From positions 248,001-312,000 of the forward strand of contig JAUIEC010000002.1 in assembly GCA_030428945.1 (NCBI GenBank): a stretch of DNA of 64,000 nucleotides, written 5' to 3'. The stretch's first letter is position 1. Each line of letters starts with the position of its first letter. The stretch comes from Phycisphaerae bacterium (GTDB lineage Bacteria; Planctomycetota; Phycisphaerae; UBA1845; Fen-1342). The notes below the pieces were generated by a model. It saw only the letters and a program-made list of their open reading frames with translations, was not told the origin of the DNA and did no database searches. A program made the position numbers and the translations under genes. Below are positions 35,015 through 42,560 of this stretch, piece after piece.

Positions 35015-35905
35015 ATGCCAGCGGCGGTCCGTCGCGCGCAGACCCTGCTGACCGTGCTTGCGGCCCTCTTGGTGCTGCTTGCCGGCTGCGATCGAACCGA
35101 GACGCCGGCCGTCACGACCCGCCCGGTTGAGGTCGTCGCGGCCACCCAGCCGGCGGTTCCCGTCGCGCCTCGACAGCCCGTGCTGGTCGACGGCAGCGCG
35201 GACTGGTCCCGGGACGAAGCCCTGGGGCAGTTGCGTGAAGGCGAGGACGAGCGAACCCGGCTGACGGCGGCCGTGCGACTCGCACAGCACCAGGGCGGCC
35301 TGCCGGAGGAACTGCCGGACGCGTTCGTGGCCGACCTGGCGGTGCAGTCCCTCGGAGATCTCGGGTGGGTGCTGGGCAGTGCGGCCGATCCGCACGCCAA
35401 CGCGGACGGAACGATCCGGGTGCTTCCGCTGCAGATGCCGCTGCTGCTGGACGCGGCCGGGCAGTTGCGTGCGGTCGAGTACTACGCCGACCTGGCGATC
35501 TGCTATCCGTCCCGCGATGCGGAGGTCTTTCCGCACCTGGTGGTCACGCCGTTCGAGGTGTGGTGTCTCGATCAGGAAGGTCTGCGGCCGGCGCTGGTGG
35601 CGGCCGACCTGCGGGGCGGGTGGTTCCAGTGGCGATTCAACAACGGCTATCCGTACGTGATCGTCCGGCATCCGGCGGCGGAGGAGGGCGAACTGGCCCG
35701 TTACCGCTGGGACCCGTACGAACTGACTTTCATGGGCCCGCTGATGGAGCGGGTGCCGGGTGAGGACGACGGCCTGATGGCCCTGAACCTGGACGCCAGC
35801 CGACTGCTGATCCCGGTCGGCGGCCACGTCCCCGTGGTCGAAGCAGCCGAGCGCGAGCCGGAGCCGAACGACCAGCCCCCGGAACTGGAGTTGCCCCCGT
35901 TCTGA
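35015..35905 (+). CDS. Hypothetical lipoprotein
   Basis: Predicted lipoprotein (296 aa): ATG 35015 starts a signal with lipobox LAGC (LLTVLAALLVLLAGC), then a Thr/Pro/Val-rich linker and a globular domain. I do not recognise the family. Visible features are an acidic segment (DWSRDEALGQLREGEDE) and a Trp/Tyr-rich region (WFQWRFNNGYPYVIV, YRWDPYELTFMGPL). It follows the MoaD-MoaE gene by about 60 bases on the same strand but nothing links it functionally to cofactor synthesis. The frame is open upstream to 34916; the ATG before the signal peptide is preferred. Confidence 0.68.
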   Translation: MPAAVRRAQTLLTVLAALLVLLAGCDRTETPAVTTRPVEVVAATQPAVPVAPRQPVLVDGSADWSRDEALGQLREGEDERTRLTAAVRLAQHQGGLPEELPDAFVADLAVQSLGDLGWVLGSAADPHANADGTIRVLPLQMPLLLDAAGQLRAVEYYADLAICYPSRDAEVFPHLVVTPFEVWCLDQEGLRPALVAADLRGGWFQWRFNNGYPYVIVRHPAAEEGELARYRWDPYELTFMGPLMERVPGEDDGLMALNLDASRLLIPVGGHVPVVEAAEREPEPNDQPPELELPPF

Positions 35906-35967
35906 GAACGCGCGCCGCTTGCGGACCCGGATTGAATCCCGAACTCCGTTCGCGCCCGCGCTGCCGC

Positions 35968-36009
35968 GCTCCCTGGCTCCCTGGCTCCCTGGCTCCCTCG
36001 CTCCCTCAG
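35968..36009 (-). repeat. GGGAGCGA-type octamer array after nth
   Basis: Starting about five bases after the nth stop, in its sense direction: GGGAGCGA, GGGAGCCA, GGGAGCCA, GGGAGCCA, GGGAGCGC. Confidence 0.88.
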
Positions 36010-36010
36010 A

Positions 36011-36757
36011 TCACCATTTCCCCGCCGTAGGGCAGTCCCCGGACAGCGGGCACTGTTCGCAGCGCGGCTTGCGGGCGTCGCAGACGGCCCGGCCGTGGTC
36101 GATCAGGGCGTGGGACAGGAACGTCCAGGATTCCTGCGGGAAGAGTTCCATCAGGTCGCGTTCGATCTTGACGGCGTCCTTGTCGTCCCGGGCGGTGGTC
36201 AGCAGGCGCAGCCGCAGCGCCAGGCGCCCGACGTGCGTGTCGACCACGACCCCGACGTTGCGACCGAACCACTGGCCGAGCACGCAGTTGGCCGTCTTCC
36301 GCGCCACGCCGGCCAGTTTCAGCAGGTCGTCCATCTCGTCCGGAATCTCACCGCCGAAGTCCGCGACCACCGTGCGGGCCATCGCGAGCAGGTTGCGGGC
36401 CTTGTTCCGGTAGAAGCCGGTCGACTTGATCAGCGCCTCGATGTCCTCCTGGCTCGCGGCCGCCAGCGCGGTCGGGTTCGGGTACAGCCGGAACAGGTTG
36501 GGCGTGACCATGTTGACCCGCTCGTCGGTGCACTGCGCCGAGAGGATCGTGGCGGCCAGCAGTTCGTAGGCGCTGCGGTGATGCAGCGCGCAGGTCGCCT
36601 CGGGATAGGCCGCCCGCAGTCCGTCGAGGATCCGCACGGCCCGCGCGCCCCGGGCCGCCTTGCTCTCCCGGCTGCGAACCGCCTTCGGCCGCGCGGCCGG
36701 CCCGGTCGCCTCCCGCTTCCCGGCCGCCTTCTTTCGCGTTGTCTTCTTCTTTGCCAT
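36011..36757 (-). CDS. nth: Endonuclease III (DNA glycosylase/AP lyase)
   Basis: Base-excision repair enzyme (248 aa) removing oxidised pyrimidines and nicking the abasic site. The helix-hairpin-helix LAGVARKTANCVLG contains the catalytic Lys (about 150), VDTHVGRLALRL the catalytic Asp (about 172), and the C-terminal [4Fe-4S] ligands are spaced Cys-x6-Cys-x2-Cys-x5-Cys (CDARKPRCEQCPLSGDC). The ATG at 36757 gives a Lys/Arg-rich extension of about 40 residues (KKKTTRKKAAGKR) compared with E. coli Nth, perhaps a nonspecific DNA-binding tail. An octamer array begins five bases after the stop. Confidence 0.96.
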   Translation of the reverse strand: MAKKKTTRKKAAGKREATGPAARPKAVRSRESKAARGARAVRILDGLRAAYPEATCALHHRSAYELLAATILSAQCTDERVNMVTPNLFRLYPNPTALAAASQEDIEALIKSTGFYRNKARNLLAMARTVVADFGGEIPDEMDDLLKLAGVARKTANCVLGQWFGRNVGVVVDTHVGRLALRLRLLTTARDDKDAVKIERDLMELFPQESWTFLSHALIDHGRAVCDARKPRCEQCPLSGDCPTAGKW

Positions 36758-36879
36758 TCGGCTATGTGAAGGGTCGCCGGGCGGAGTTGTCAACCGCGGG
36801 AGAGAGGGAACCGCGACCGGCTGCGCGACGCGTCGTCCGCCGGTTGCCTGCCCGCCCGCCCACGGCGCAAACCGGCCGG

Positions 36880-38157
36880 TTACCCGCGGTAGCGGACTTT
36901 GCCGCCGACGATGGTGGCGGTCACCGGGCAGCGGACCTGCCAGCCGTCGAACGGGCTGTTGCGGCTCAGGCTGCGGGAACGCTCGACGTCGATCGTCCAT
37001 TCGCGCTCCGGGTCGAAGATCGTCACGTCCGCGGGCTGGCCGACCTTCAGCGTGCCACCCGGGACCTGCAGCAGTTGCGCCGGGCGGGTCGACATCTTCT
37101 CGATCAGTTGCGGCCAGGTCTGCAGGCCGGGATCGATCAGCGCCTTGGCGAACAGCGCCAGCGAGGTTTCGAGCCCGATGATGCCGAAGGGGGCGTTCTG
37201 GAAGCCGACTTCCTTCTCGCTGTGCGTGTGCGGGGCATGGTCGGTGATCAGGGCCTCGATCGTCCCGTCGCGAACGCCTTCGAGACACGCCTCGACATCG
37301 GCGGCGCTGCGCAGGGGCGGGCTCATCTTCGTGTTCGGATCGTACGTCGAGCAGGCCTCGTCCGTCAGCAGCAGGTGATGCGGGCAGACCTCGGTGCTGA
37401 CCGGCAGACCCTCGGCCCGCGCCCGGCGGACCGCGTCGACCATCCCGGCCGTCGACACGTGCGCCGCGTGGTAGCGGGTCCCGGTCGCCCGGACGAGCGT
37501 GATGTCGCGCGTCGTCATCACCTCTTCGGCGATGCCCGGCATCCCCGGCAGGCCCAGCCGTGTCGCGGTCGGCCCGGCGTTCATGCACCCGCCCGTCAGC
37601 GTGCGGTCCTCGCAGTGCTGAATCAGCAGTTTGCCGAACATGCCGACATACCGCATCGCCTGCAGGCAGACACCCGCGTCCGCGATCCCGTCACCGTCGT
37701 CGCTGAACGCCACCGCACCCGCCCGGACCATCAGGCCGATCTCCGCCAACTGCCGGCCGGCCCGGTCACGCGTCAGGGCCCCGATCGGATACACCCGGCA
37801 GTGCCCGACCCGGGCGGCCTGGCGCAGCACGTACTCGACCTGCGTGTCATCGTGCAGCGGCGGATCGGTGTTCGGCATGCAGGCGACGGCCGTGAAGCCG
37901 CCGGCCGCGGCCGCGGCGGTGCCGGTCTCGATCGTTTCCTTGTGTTCCTGGCCCGGTTCGCGCAGGTGGACGTGCATGTCGATCAGCCCGGGACTGACGA
38001 TCTGCCCGCCGGCGTCGATGACCTCGCCGCTGCCGCCGCCGACGTCCCGGCCGATGGCTTCGATGCGCCCGTCGACCAGCAGCAGGCTGGCGGTTTCGTC
38101 GATTTCCTGGCTCGGATCGATCACCCGACCGTTGCGGATCAGCAGCGACTGTGGCAT
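36880..38157 (-). CDS. pyrC: Dihydroorotase
   Basis: Pyrimidine biosynthesis enzyme (425 aa) interconverting carbamoyl aspartate and dihydroorotate; amidohydrolase fold of the class I (bacillary PyrC/multidomain) type. Metal ligands are seen in DMHVHLREPG (His 62, His 64), the C-terminal barrel motif TDHAPHTHSEK and conserved CMPNTDPP, while the end FDGWQVRCPVTATIVGGKVRYRG is typical. The start at ATG 38157 (MPQSLLIRNGRVIDPS) matches the family N-terminus; the open frame further upstream is dropped. No other pyrimidine genes adjoin. Aspartate carbamoyltransferase, a frequent neighbour, is not in the window. Confidence 0.94.
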   Translation of the reverse strand: MPQSLLIRNGRVIDPSQEIDETASLLLVDGRIEAIGRDVGGGSGEVIDAGGQIVSPGLIDMHVHLREPGQEHKETIETGTAAAAAGGFTAVACMPNTDPPLHDDTQVEYVLRQAARVGHCRVYPIGALTRDRAGRQLAEIGLMVRAGAVAFSDDGDGIADAGVCLQAMRYVGMFGKLLIQHCEDRTLTGGCMNAGPTATRLGLPGMPGIAEEVMTTRDITLVRATGTRYHAAHVSTAGMVDAVRRARAEGLPVSTEVCPHHLLLTDEACSTYDPNTKMSPPLRSAADVEACLEGVRDGTIEALITDHAPHTHSEKEVGFQNAPFGIIGLETSLALFAKALIDPGLQTWPQLIEKMSTRPAQLLQVPGGTLKVGQPADVTIFDPEREWTIDVERSRSLSRNSPFDGWQVRCPVTATIVGGKVRYRG

Positions 38158-38267
38158 CGTTGTGGCTCGATTGCGGGGGTCTCGGGGCTTTGCGGCCATC
38201 GTAAGGGAGACCCGGCGAGCGAGCGAGGGACCCCGGCGAAGGGGCCACAACCGGACGAAAGGGGCGG

Positions 38268-39137
38268 ATGGTGCTGGGCGGAATCGAGCAACTTCGGCGG
38301 CGACTGGCCAACGGGCCGGCCCTGATTCTGGACGGGGCGGTGGGCACCGAACTGACGCGACGCGGGTTCGACACGTCGCTGCCCCTGTGGGCGGCCGGCG
38401 CGCAGCGGTCGGCCGAGGGGCGCAACCTGGTTCGGCAGATCCACGCCGACTACGTCGCGGCCGGGGCGGACATCGTCGTGGCGAACACGTTCCGCGGGAA
38501 CCTGCTGACGCAGGCGGAGCGGATGACGGCCTGGGACGATGTCTGCGGCGCGTGCCAGGTCGATCGTCCGGTCTGGGCGGCGGTCAGCATCGGTCCGCTG
38601 GAGGACTGTTACCGTCCGGACCTGGTGCCGGAGACGCGGGAGATCGTGCGGCGGCACAAGGAACTGCTGGACGGGTACGCCGCGGTGCCGCTGGCCTGGA
38701 TCGAGACGATGGGTTCGCTGGCGGAGATCGGGACGGTCGCGACGCTGCGGTCGACGGGGCGGGGATGTCGCGACTACGTGATCAGCCTGTGCCTGCGCGA
38801 GGACGGCGCCCTGCTGAGCGGGGATTCGCTGTCCGATGCGGTCGCACTGCTGGAGTTGTCGCAGCCGCTGGCGATCGGGGTCAACTGCCTGCCGCCGTCG
38901 GGCGCGACCCGGGCGGTGCGCGAACTGCGCAAGCTGACCGACCTGCCGCTGGCGGTCTACGCCCACATCGGCAACCCCGAGCCGACCCTCGGCTGGAGCT
39001 TCAGCGAAACGATGGCGCCCGAAGAGTACGCCCGGCACGCCGGCGACTGGCTCGAGGCCGGCGCACGGATCATCGGCGGGTGCTGCGGAACCACGCCGGA
39101 ACACATCGCAGCGCTCGCGGCCCTTACGACCACGTGA
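38268..39137 (+). CDS. Homocysteine S-methyltransferase family protein
   Basis: Single-domain member (289 aa) of the zinc-dependent homocysteine methyltransferase family (PF02574), comparable to MmuM/BHMT or the N-terminal module of MetH. Signatures: LILDGAVGTELTRRGFDTSLPLW, ADIVVANTFRGN, and the zinc cysteines in GVNCLPPSG and GGCCGTTPEHI. The methyl donor cannot be deduced; S-methylmethionine or betaine are possibilities, and no cobalamin domain is present. Start is ATG 38268 with AAAGGGG upstream. The stop TGA lies inside GTGAAAGA, the first unit of a short octamer series. Confidence 0.9.
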   Translation: MVLGGIEQLRRRLANGPALILDGAVGTELTRRGFDTSLPLWAAGAQRSAEGRNLVRQIHADYVAAGADIVVANTFRGNLLTQAERMTAWDDVCGACQVDRPVWAAVSIGPLEDCYRPDLVPETREIVRRHKELLDGYAAVPLAWIETMGSLAEIGTVATLRSTGRGCRDYVISLCLREDGALLSGDSLSDAVALLELSQPLAIGVNCLPPSGATRAVRELRKLTDLPLAVYAHIGNPEPTLGWSFSETMAPEEYARHAGDWLEAGARIIGGCCGTTPEHIAALAALTTT

Positions 39138-39200
39138 AAGAGTCAAGGCGTGACCCGCCGAATGCGGACGAGGCACGGGCGACCCGGGGAGCCGCCGGCT

Positions 39201-39533
39201 TCACCGCAGGGCCGCCAGACGGAGGCTGGCTCCGAGGCGGATCTGCTCCGGCAGGTCGAGCGGGGTCCCGTCGTCGTCATCGCCGGTGTAGCCGAGGCTT
39301 TCGAGGTGACGGAGGGCGGACGCGTCGACCGCGGCCGTTCGCCCCGACGAACGGGCCTTGTCGGCGATCTCCAGCGCGGCGAACATCTCGGTATCGCCGT
39401 CGACCTGCACGCGAACGGGGCCGTCGCCGGACGGCAGGGCACAGTGGTCACCGGCCCCGCGGAAGAACCGCAGCCCGTACGAGCACGCCAGCAGCAGCAC
39501 AATCCCGAATCCAATCCGACCAGCCATGAGCAT
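39201..39533 (-). CDS. Hypothetical small exported or membrane-anchored protein
   Basis: Protein of 110 aa, family not recognised. The ATG at 39533 gives MLMAGRIGFGIVLLLACSYG, a signal peptide or membrane anchor, followed by a small soluble domain (GPVRVQVDGDTEMFAALEIADKA cut here to VRVQVDGDTEMF) and LRHLESLGYTGDDDDGT, the latter resembling a short tail seen in sulfatase-like proteins only superficially. The upstream frame to 39644 has no ribosome site. Isolated between the methyltransferase and the heat-shock genes; moderate coding confidence. Confidence 0.5.
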   Translation of the reverse strand: MLMAGRIGFGIVLLLACSYGLRFFRGAGDHCALPSGDGPVRVQVDGDTEMFAALEIADKARSSGRTAAVDASALRHLESLGYTGDDDDGTPLDLPEQIRLGASLRLAALR

Positions 39534-39996
39534 GCCTTTCAGCCGGGTGACAATGTGAAGTGATGAAAGCGGCCGTCGGCGATTCCGCCGCGTCGCCTCC
39601 TCACACGCTGACGATCCCCGGAGACTGCGAACCTTCGAACACATCCGAGTATACGTTCCGCAGTCGGATCGGTTCTGCGCGTGGGTGTGCCACTGCCATC
39701 CCGGCAGCGTCTGCCCGGCAGGGGGGACGAGCGCCCGACCGGAACCTGACCGACCTACGTTCCGAGCCTGACTGCCAGCACTGCCACTCTGGCGGATTCC
39801 AAAATCCGAGCCGGTGTATAACGGCCGCTCTCGGGCCGCGGGGGCCCTGTTTTACGGGGCCGAATGCGCTCTTGCGGGTTCTGGCACGGAGGTTGCTTGA
39901 TAGCCCTGCGGTTGACAAGGCAGCTCGGTCGGCCGGTCGCGACTCGTCCGTCGCGGCCGGCGGGTCGGGCGAATGGGAATGAAAGGAGCGCTGACC
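39534..39996. other. Non-coding 463-base region upstream of the Hsp20 genes
   Basis: No convincing gene. It contains the sigma-54 promoter at 39882 and two dyads upstream of it that could bind an enhancer protein: CTGCC-ATCCC-GGCAG at 39693-39707 and GCCA-CTC-TGGC at 39783-39793. Open frames crossing it have no family features. Confidence 0.6.
39882..39898 (+). promoter_or_regulatory. Sigma-54 (-24/-12) promoter of the Hsp20 operon
   Basis: TGGCACGGAGGTTGCTT matches the sigma-54 consensus TGGCAC-N5-TTGCW exactly, with GG and GC at the required spacing. It lies about 100 bases before the first Hsp20 start in the correct orientation. Transcription would need an activator ATPase, not found in this window. 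Confidence 0.85.
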
Positions 39997-40416
39997 ATGC
40001 TGACGCGTTTCACACCTTTTGCCGGGCTGGAGCAGATCCAGCGGGACTTCGAACGGGCCTTCGGCGACTTCGATGCGCCGCGGCGGACGGTTGGTCCGGC
40101 CCTCGACGTGCGTGACGCCGGGGATCACCTGCTGGCCACCACGGACGTGCCGGGCGTGCGGGCCGAGGACATCGAGATTCTCGTCCAGGGACGGCAGTTG
40201 ACGATCAAGGGCAGGCTGCCGCAGACGGAACTGCCCGAGGGGACGCACGTGATTCGTCGCGAGCGGCCGAGCGGGTCGTTCACCCGCGTGCTGGACCTGC
40301 CGTTCGAGCTGAACCCCGATGCGGTCGAGGCCCGGCTGGACAACGGCGTGCTGACGATTCGCCTTCCAAAGGCGGAGAAGGAACAGCCGCGGAAGATCAC
40401 CGTCTCGGTCGGCTGA
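39997..40416 (+). CDS. Small heat-shock protein Hsp20 (alpha-crystallin family), copy 1
   Basis: ATP-independent holdase chaperone (139 aa). The alpha-crystallin domain (about 40-130) contains PALDVRDAGDHLLATTDVPGV, the GSFTRVLDLPF segment and the C-terminal ARLDNGVLTIRLPK; the tail carries a basic KITVSV sequence. The ATG at 39997 has AAAGGAG nine bases upstream and is preferred over two in-frame ATGs before it. First gene of a two-gene set behind a sigma-54 promoter; the second copy follows 36 bases later. Confidence 0.94.
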   Translation: MLTRFTPFAGLEQIQRDFERAFGDFDAPRRTVGPALDVRDAGDHLLATTDVPGVRAEDIEILVQGRQLTIKGRLPQTELPEGTHVIRRERPSGSFTRVLDLPFELNPDAVEARLDNGVLTIRLPKAEKEQPRKITVSVG

Positions 40417-40452
40417 GCCCGACCGCAGCGCCAAGCATAAGGAGAACGTAAC

Positions 40453-40845
40453 ATGACAGATCATGCCATTCAGTGTTCGGATACCGGTACCTGCACGCCG
40501 GTGCAGCGCGAGGTTCCGCTTCGTAACGTCCGCCCGGCCGTCGACATCGTCGAGCGCGACGACGCCTGGCTGCTGGTCGCCGACCTGCCGGGTGTCCCGG
40601 CCGACGGCGTAGACCTGCAGATCGAGCGCGGCGAACTCCGCCTGACGGCCGCCCAGCGGGTCGATGCCGTCGGCGACGAGGGCTACGTCCTCCGCGAGCG
40701 GGTCCCGTGCCGCTTCGTCCGCGTCTTCCGGATCGGCGACGGAATCGAGACGGGCAACATCGACGCCAGCTTCAACGCCGGCATCCTGACGGTGACACTG
40801 CCGAAGGTCACCGAAATGCAGCCGCGCCGGATTGAGGTGCGTTAG
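40453..40845 (+). CDS. Small heat-shock protein Hsp20, copy 2
   Basis: Second alpha-crystallin-type chaperone (130 aa): PAVDIVERDDAWLLVADLPGV, then RFVRVFRIGDGIETGNIDASFNAGILTVTLPK (family ends seen as FNAGILTVTLPK) and a RRIEVR tail. It diverges clearly from copy 1 and has an N-terminus with three cysteines (IQCSDTGTCTP, and VPCRF inside the domain) that copy 1 lacks. AAGGAG precedes the ATG. The pair probably forms mixed oligomers (inference). A GGGAGCGA array starts three bases after the stop and a strong terminator follows. Confidence 0.92.
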   Translation: MTDHAIQCSDTGTCTPVQREVPLRNVRPAVDIVERDDAWLLVADLPGVPADGVDLQIERGELRLTAAQRVDAVGDEGYVLRERVPCRFVRVFRIGDGIETGNIDASFNAGILTVTLPKVTEMQPRRIEVR

Positions 40846-41160
40846 GGAAGGGAGCGAGGGAGCCAGGGAGCGAGGGAGCAAGGGCAGAGAATGCCCCAAC
40901 CCGGCGTGGTTGACTCGACCCCTGGGATCTGATCGCTCTGAATCAAACAAGAGGAGCGCGTCACCCATTGCGGCGACGCGCTCCTCCTTCTTTCCGGTAG
41001 GCGCTTCGGGTGCAGATCTGAGTTTCAGCAGCTGCCCCAGCCGTCGTGGCCGGGTTGGTTCAGCTGAGCGCTTCGGGTGCAGGTCTGAGTTTCAACCGAG
41101 CAGAACCCTGAGAGCCTCTGCCCTCTCTCCCTTGCTCCCTCGCTCCCTCGCTCCCTTTCT
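40846..41160. repeat. Composite intergenic region with facing GGGAGCGA arrays, terminator and duplications
   Basis: Plus-strand array 40850-40887 (GGGAGCGA, GGGAGCCA, GGGAGCGA, GGGAGCAA) after the Hsp20 stop; minus-strand array about 41120-41156 (GGGAGCGA, GGGAGCGA, GGGAGCAA, GGGAGAGA) after the cyclophilin stop. Between them are a terminator, a 27-base direct repeat (41001-41027 and 41068-41094, one mismatch) and a 30-base copy of part of the cyclophilin gene at 41034-41063. Confidence 0.85.
40951..40996 (+). terminator. Terminator of the Hsp20 operon
   Basis: GAGGAGCGCGTC (40951-40962) is perfectly complementary to GACGCGCTCCTC (40975-40986), with a 12-base loop, followed by CTTCTTTCC. Strong GC stem with a short pyrimidine tail, about 105 bases after the second Hsp20 stop. 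Confidence 0.75.
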
Positions 41161-41684
41161 TACTCAACCACCTTCGCCGCGATGATCTGCGGCGGGTTGA
41201 CCGGCTTGCTCTTCTCGCCCATCAGCGGGTTGACCTCGACGTCGATGTCGCGGACTTTCTCGACGACATCCATCCCGTCGACCACCCGGCCGAAGGCGCA
41301 GTAGCCCCAGCCGTCGTGGCCGGGGTGGTTCAGCATCTCGTTGTTGTTGGTGTTGATGAAGAACTGGCTGGTGGCCGAGTGCGGGTCGTTCGTGCGGGCC
41401 ATCGCGATCGTGCCGAGTTCGTTCTTCAGGCCGGCGGCCGCCTCGTTCTCGACCGGCTTCTTCTCGCCGCGTTTGAGCGTGTCGGCGTCGCTGTAGCCGC
41501 CGCCCTGGATCATGAAGTGGGCGATCACGCGGTGGAAGATCGTCCCGTCGAAGAACCCGTCGCGGACATAGCCGAGGAAGTTCTCGACCGTCTTGGGGGC
41601 CTTGTCGGGTTCCAGCTCAAGCGTGATCGTGCCCCAGTTCTCGTCGCCGAGGCCGATTTCCATTGCCACGCGCGGGTTGGCCAT
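41160..41684 (-). CDS. Peptidyl-prolyl cis-trans isomerase, cyclophilin type
   Basis: Protein-folding enzyme (174 aa) without a signal peptide, so cytoplasmic. The cyclophilin core is complete: TVENFLGYVRDGFFDGTIFHRVIAHFMIQGGG (catalytic Arg in FHRVI), IAMARTNDPHSATSQFFIN and GYCAFGRVVDGMDVV. AAGGAG lies seven bases before the ATG. A 30-base part of this gene around 41304-41333, encoding the NHPGHDGWGY region, is repeated with one mismatch in the intergenic region downstream. The gene is followed by an octamer array. Confidence 0.94.
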   Translation of the reverse strand: MANPRVAMEIGLGDENWGTITLELEPDKAPKTVENFLGYVRDGFFDGTIFHRVIAHFMIQGGGYSDADTLKRGEKKPVENEAAAGLKNELGTIAMARTNDPHSATSQFFINTNNNEMLNHPGHDGWGYCAFGRVVDGMDVVEKVRDIDVEVNPLMGEKSKPVNPPQIIAAKVVE

Positions 41685-41695
41685 CTGTGTGCTCC

Positions 41696-42121
41696 TTATG
41701 ACTGCGATACCGACGCCGCGCTGGCCCCGGTCAGTTGGTCGTAGAGATCATCCGGCAGACGCGTCGGCCGGCCGGTGCGATCGATCAGGGCCAGCGTCGA
41801 ACTGGCTTCCGCCAGCAGGGCCCCGTCGCGTTTCAGTTCGTAGGCGTGATCGACCCGGACGTACGAGAGCTTCGTCGTCCGGGTCGTCAGCGTCAGTTCG
41901 TCGTCGTAGCGGGCCGGCGCCCGGTAGCGGGCATCCAGACGCGTCACCACGTAGAACAGTCCCTGCGGCTCCATGTCGGCATAGCAGAGACCGTTAGCCC
42001 GCAGCAGTTCCGTCCGGCCCATCTCGTAGAACACGAAGTAACGGGCATGGTGCAGGAACCCCATCGCATCGACTTCGGCGTACCGGACGCGAATCGGAAT
42101 GTCGATCGAATCAACCGGCAC
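41696..42121 (-). CDS. Acyl-CoA thioesterase, YbgC/FadM (4HBT hotdog) family
   Basis: Hotdog-fold thioesterase (141 aa). RVRYAEVDAMGFLHHARYFVFYEMGRTELL carries the 4HBT catalytic pattern (Asp-x2-Gly-x2-His-x3-Tyr); VRVDHAYELKRDGALLAEASSTLALID (seen in part as AEASSTLALID) is the conserved C-terminal half. Length is typical of YbgC. GTG 42121 is chosen because GGAGGGCGG precedes it and the protein then starts just before the first strand; the frame remains open further upstream over the CDSGH gene. Physiological substrate unknown. Same strand and close spacing as the cyclophilin and CDGSH genes suggest one transcript. Confidence 0.88.
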   Translation of the reverse strand: MPVDSIDIPIRVRYAEVDAMGFLHHARYFVFYEMGRTELLRANGLCYADMEPQGLFYVVTRLDARYRAPARYDDELTLTTRTTKLSYVRVDHAYELKRDGALLAEASSTLALIDRTGRPTRLPDDLYDQLTGASAASVSQS

Positions 42122-42144
42122 GATGCACCGCCCTCCAAGCCTGC

Positions 42145-42381
42145 CTAGCGATTGTGCGTTCCGTCGCAGAACGGCATGTTGCCGCTGCGGTGACACTGGC
42201 AGATCGCCTTCTTGCCGTCCTCCTGCACCTCGCACACCAGCGGGACGCAGTCGGTGTTCTCGCGGCTGTGGGCCCCGTCGCAGTACGGCAGGTTTCCCGA
42301 CAGGCCGCACGTGCAGTAGGCCTTCCTGCCGGCCGTCTCGTCGATCACGATCGGCTTGTCGCCGTGTCTTGGTTCCGCCAT
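42145..42381 (-). CDS. Double CDGSH iron-sulfur domain protein
   Basis: Small redox-type protein (78 aa) consisting of two tandem CDGSH modules, each with the 3Cys-1His ligand set of a [2Fe-2S] cluster: CTCGLSGNLPYCDGAH and CQCHRSGNMPFCDGTH. This double arrangement resembles the mitochondrial MiNT/CISD3 class and many bacterial homologues. No signal peptide or membrane anchor. GGGAG precedes the ATG. Role not established; in the family electron transfer or cluster transfer is proposed. Confidence 0.95.
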   Translation of the reverse strand: MAEPRHGDKPIVIDETAGRKAYCTCGLSGNLPYCDGAHSRENTDCVPLVCEVQEDGKKAICQCHRSGNMPFCDGTHNR

Positions 42382-42560
42382 GTTATATCTCCCCCGACTC
42401 AGGTTGTTCGACTGCCCGCCAGATGCGGCTGCGCGGCGGACCGGCCCCGGCCTGCAACCGTGCCGCCGGATTCTCCTGTGCGGATGCTAACCCCCGCGGC
42501 GCGCCGGCGGAAGCCGACCCCGGTCTCGGCTATAGTCTTGGACTCGCACGGAGCCCGCTG

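Noticed and set aside
39560..39982. 140-codon plus-strand frame upstream of Hsp20
   Set aside because: No ribosome site or family features, and it runs across the sigma-54 promoter and dyads.
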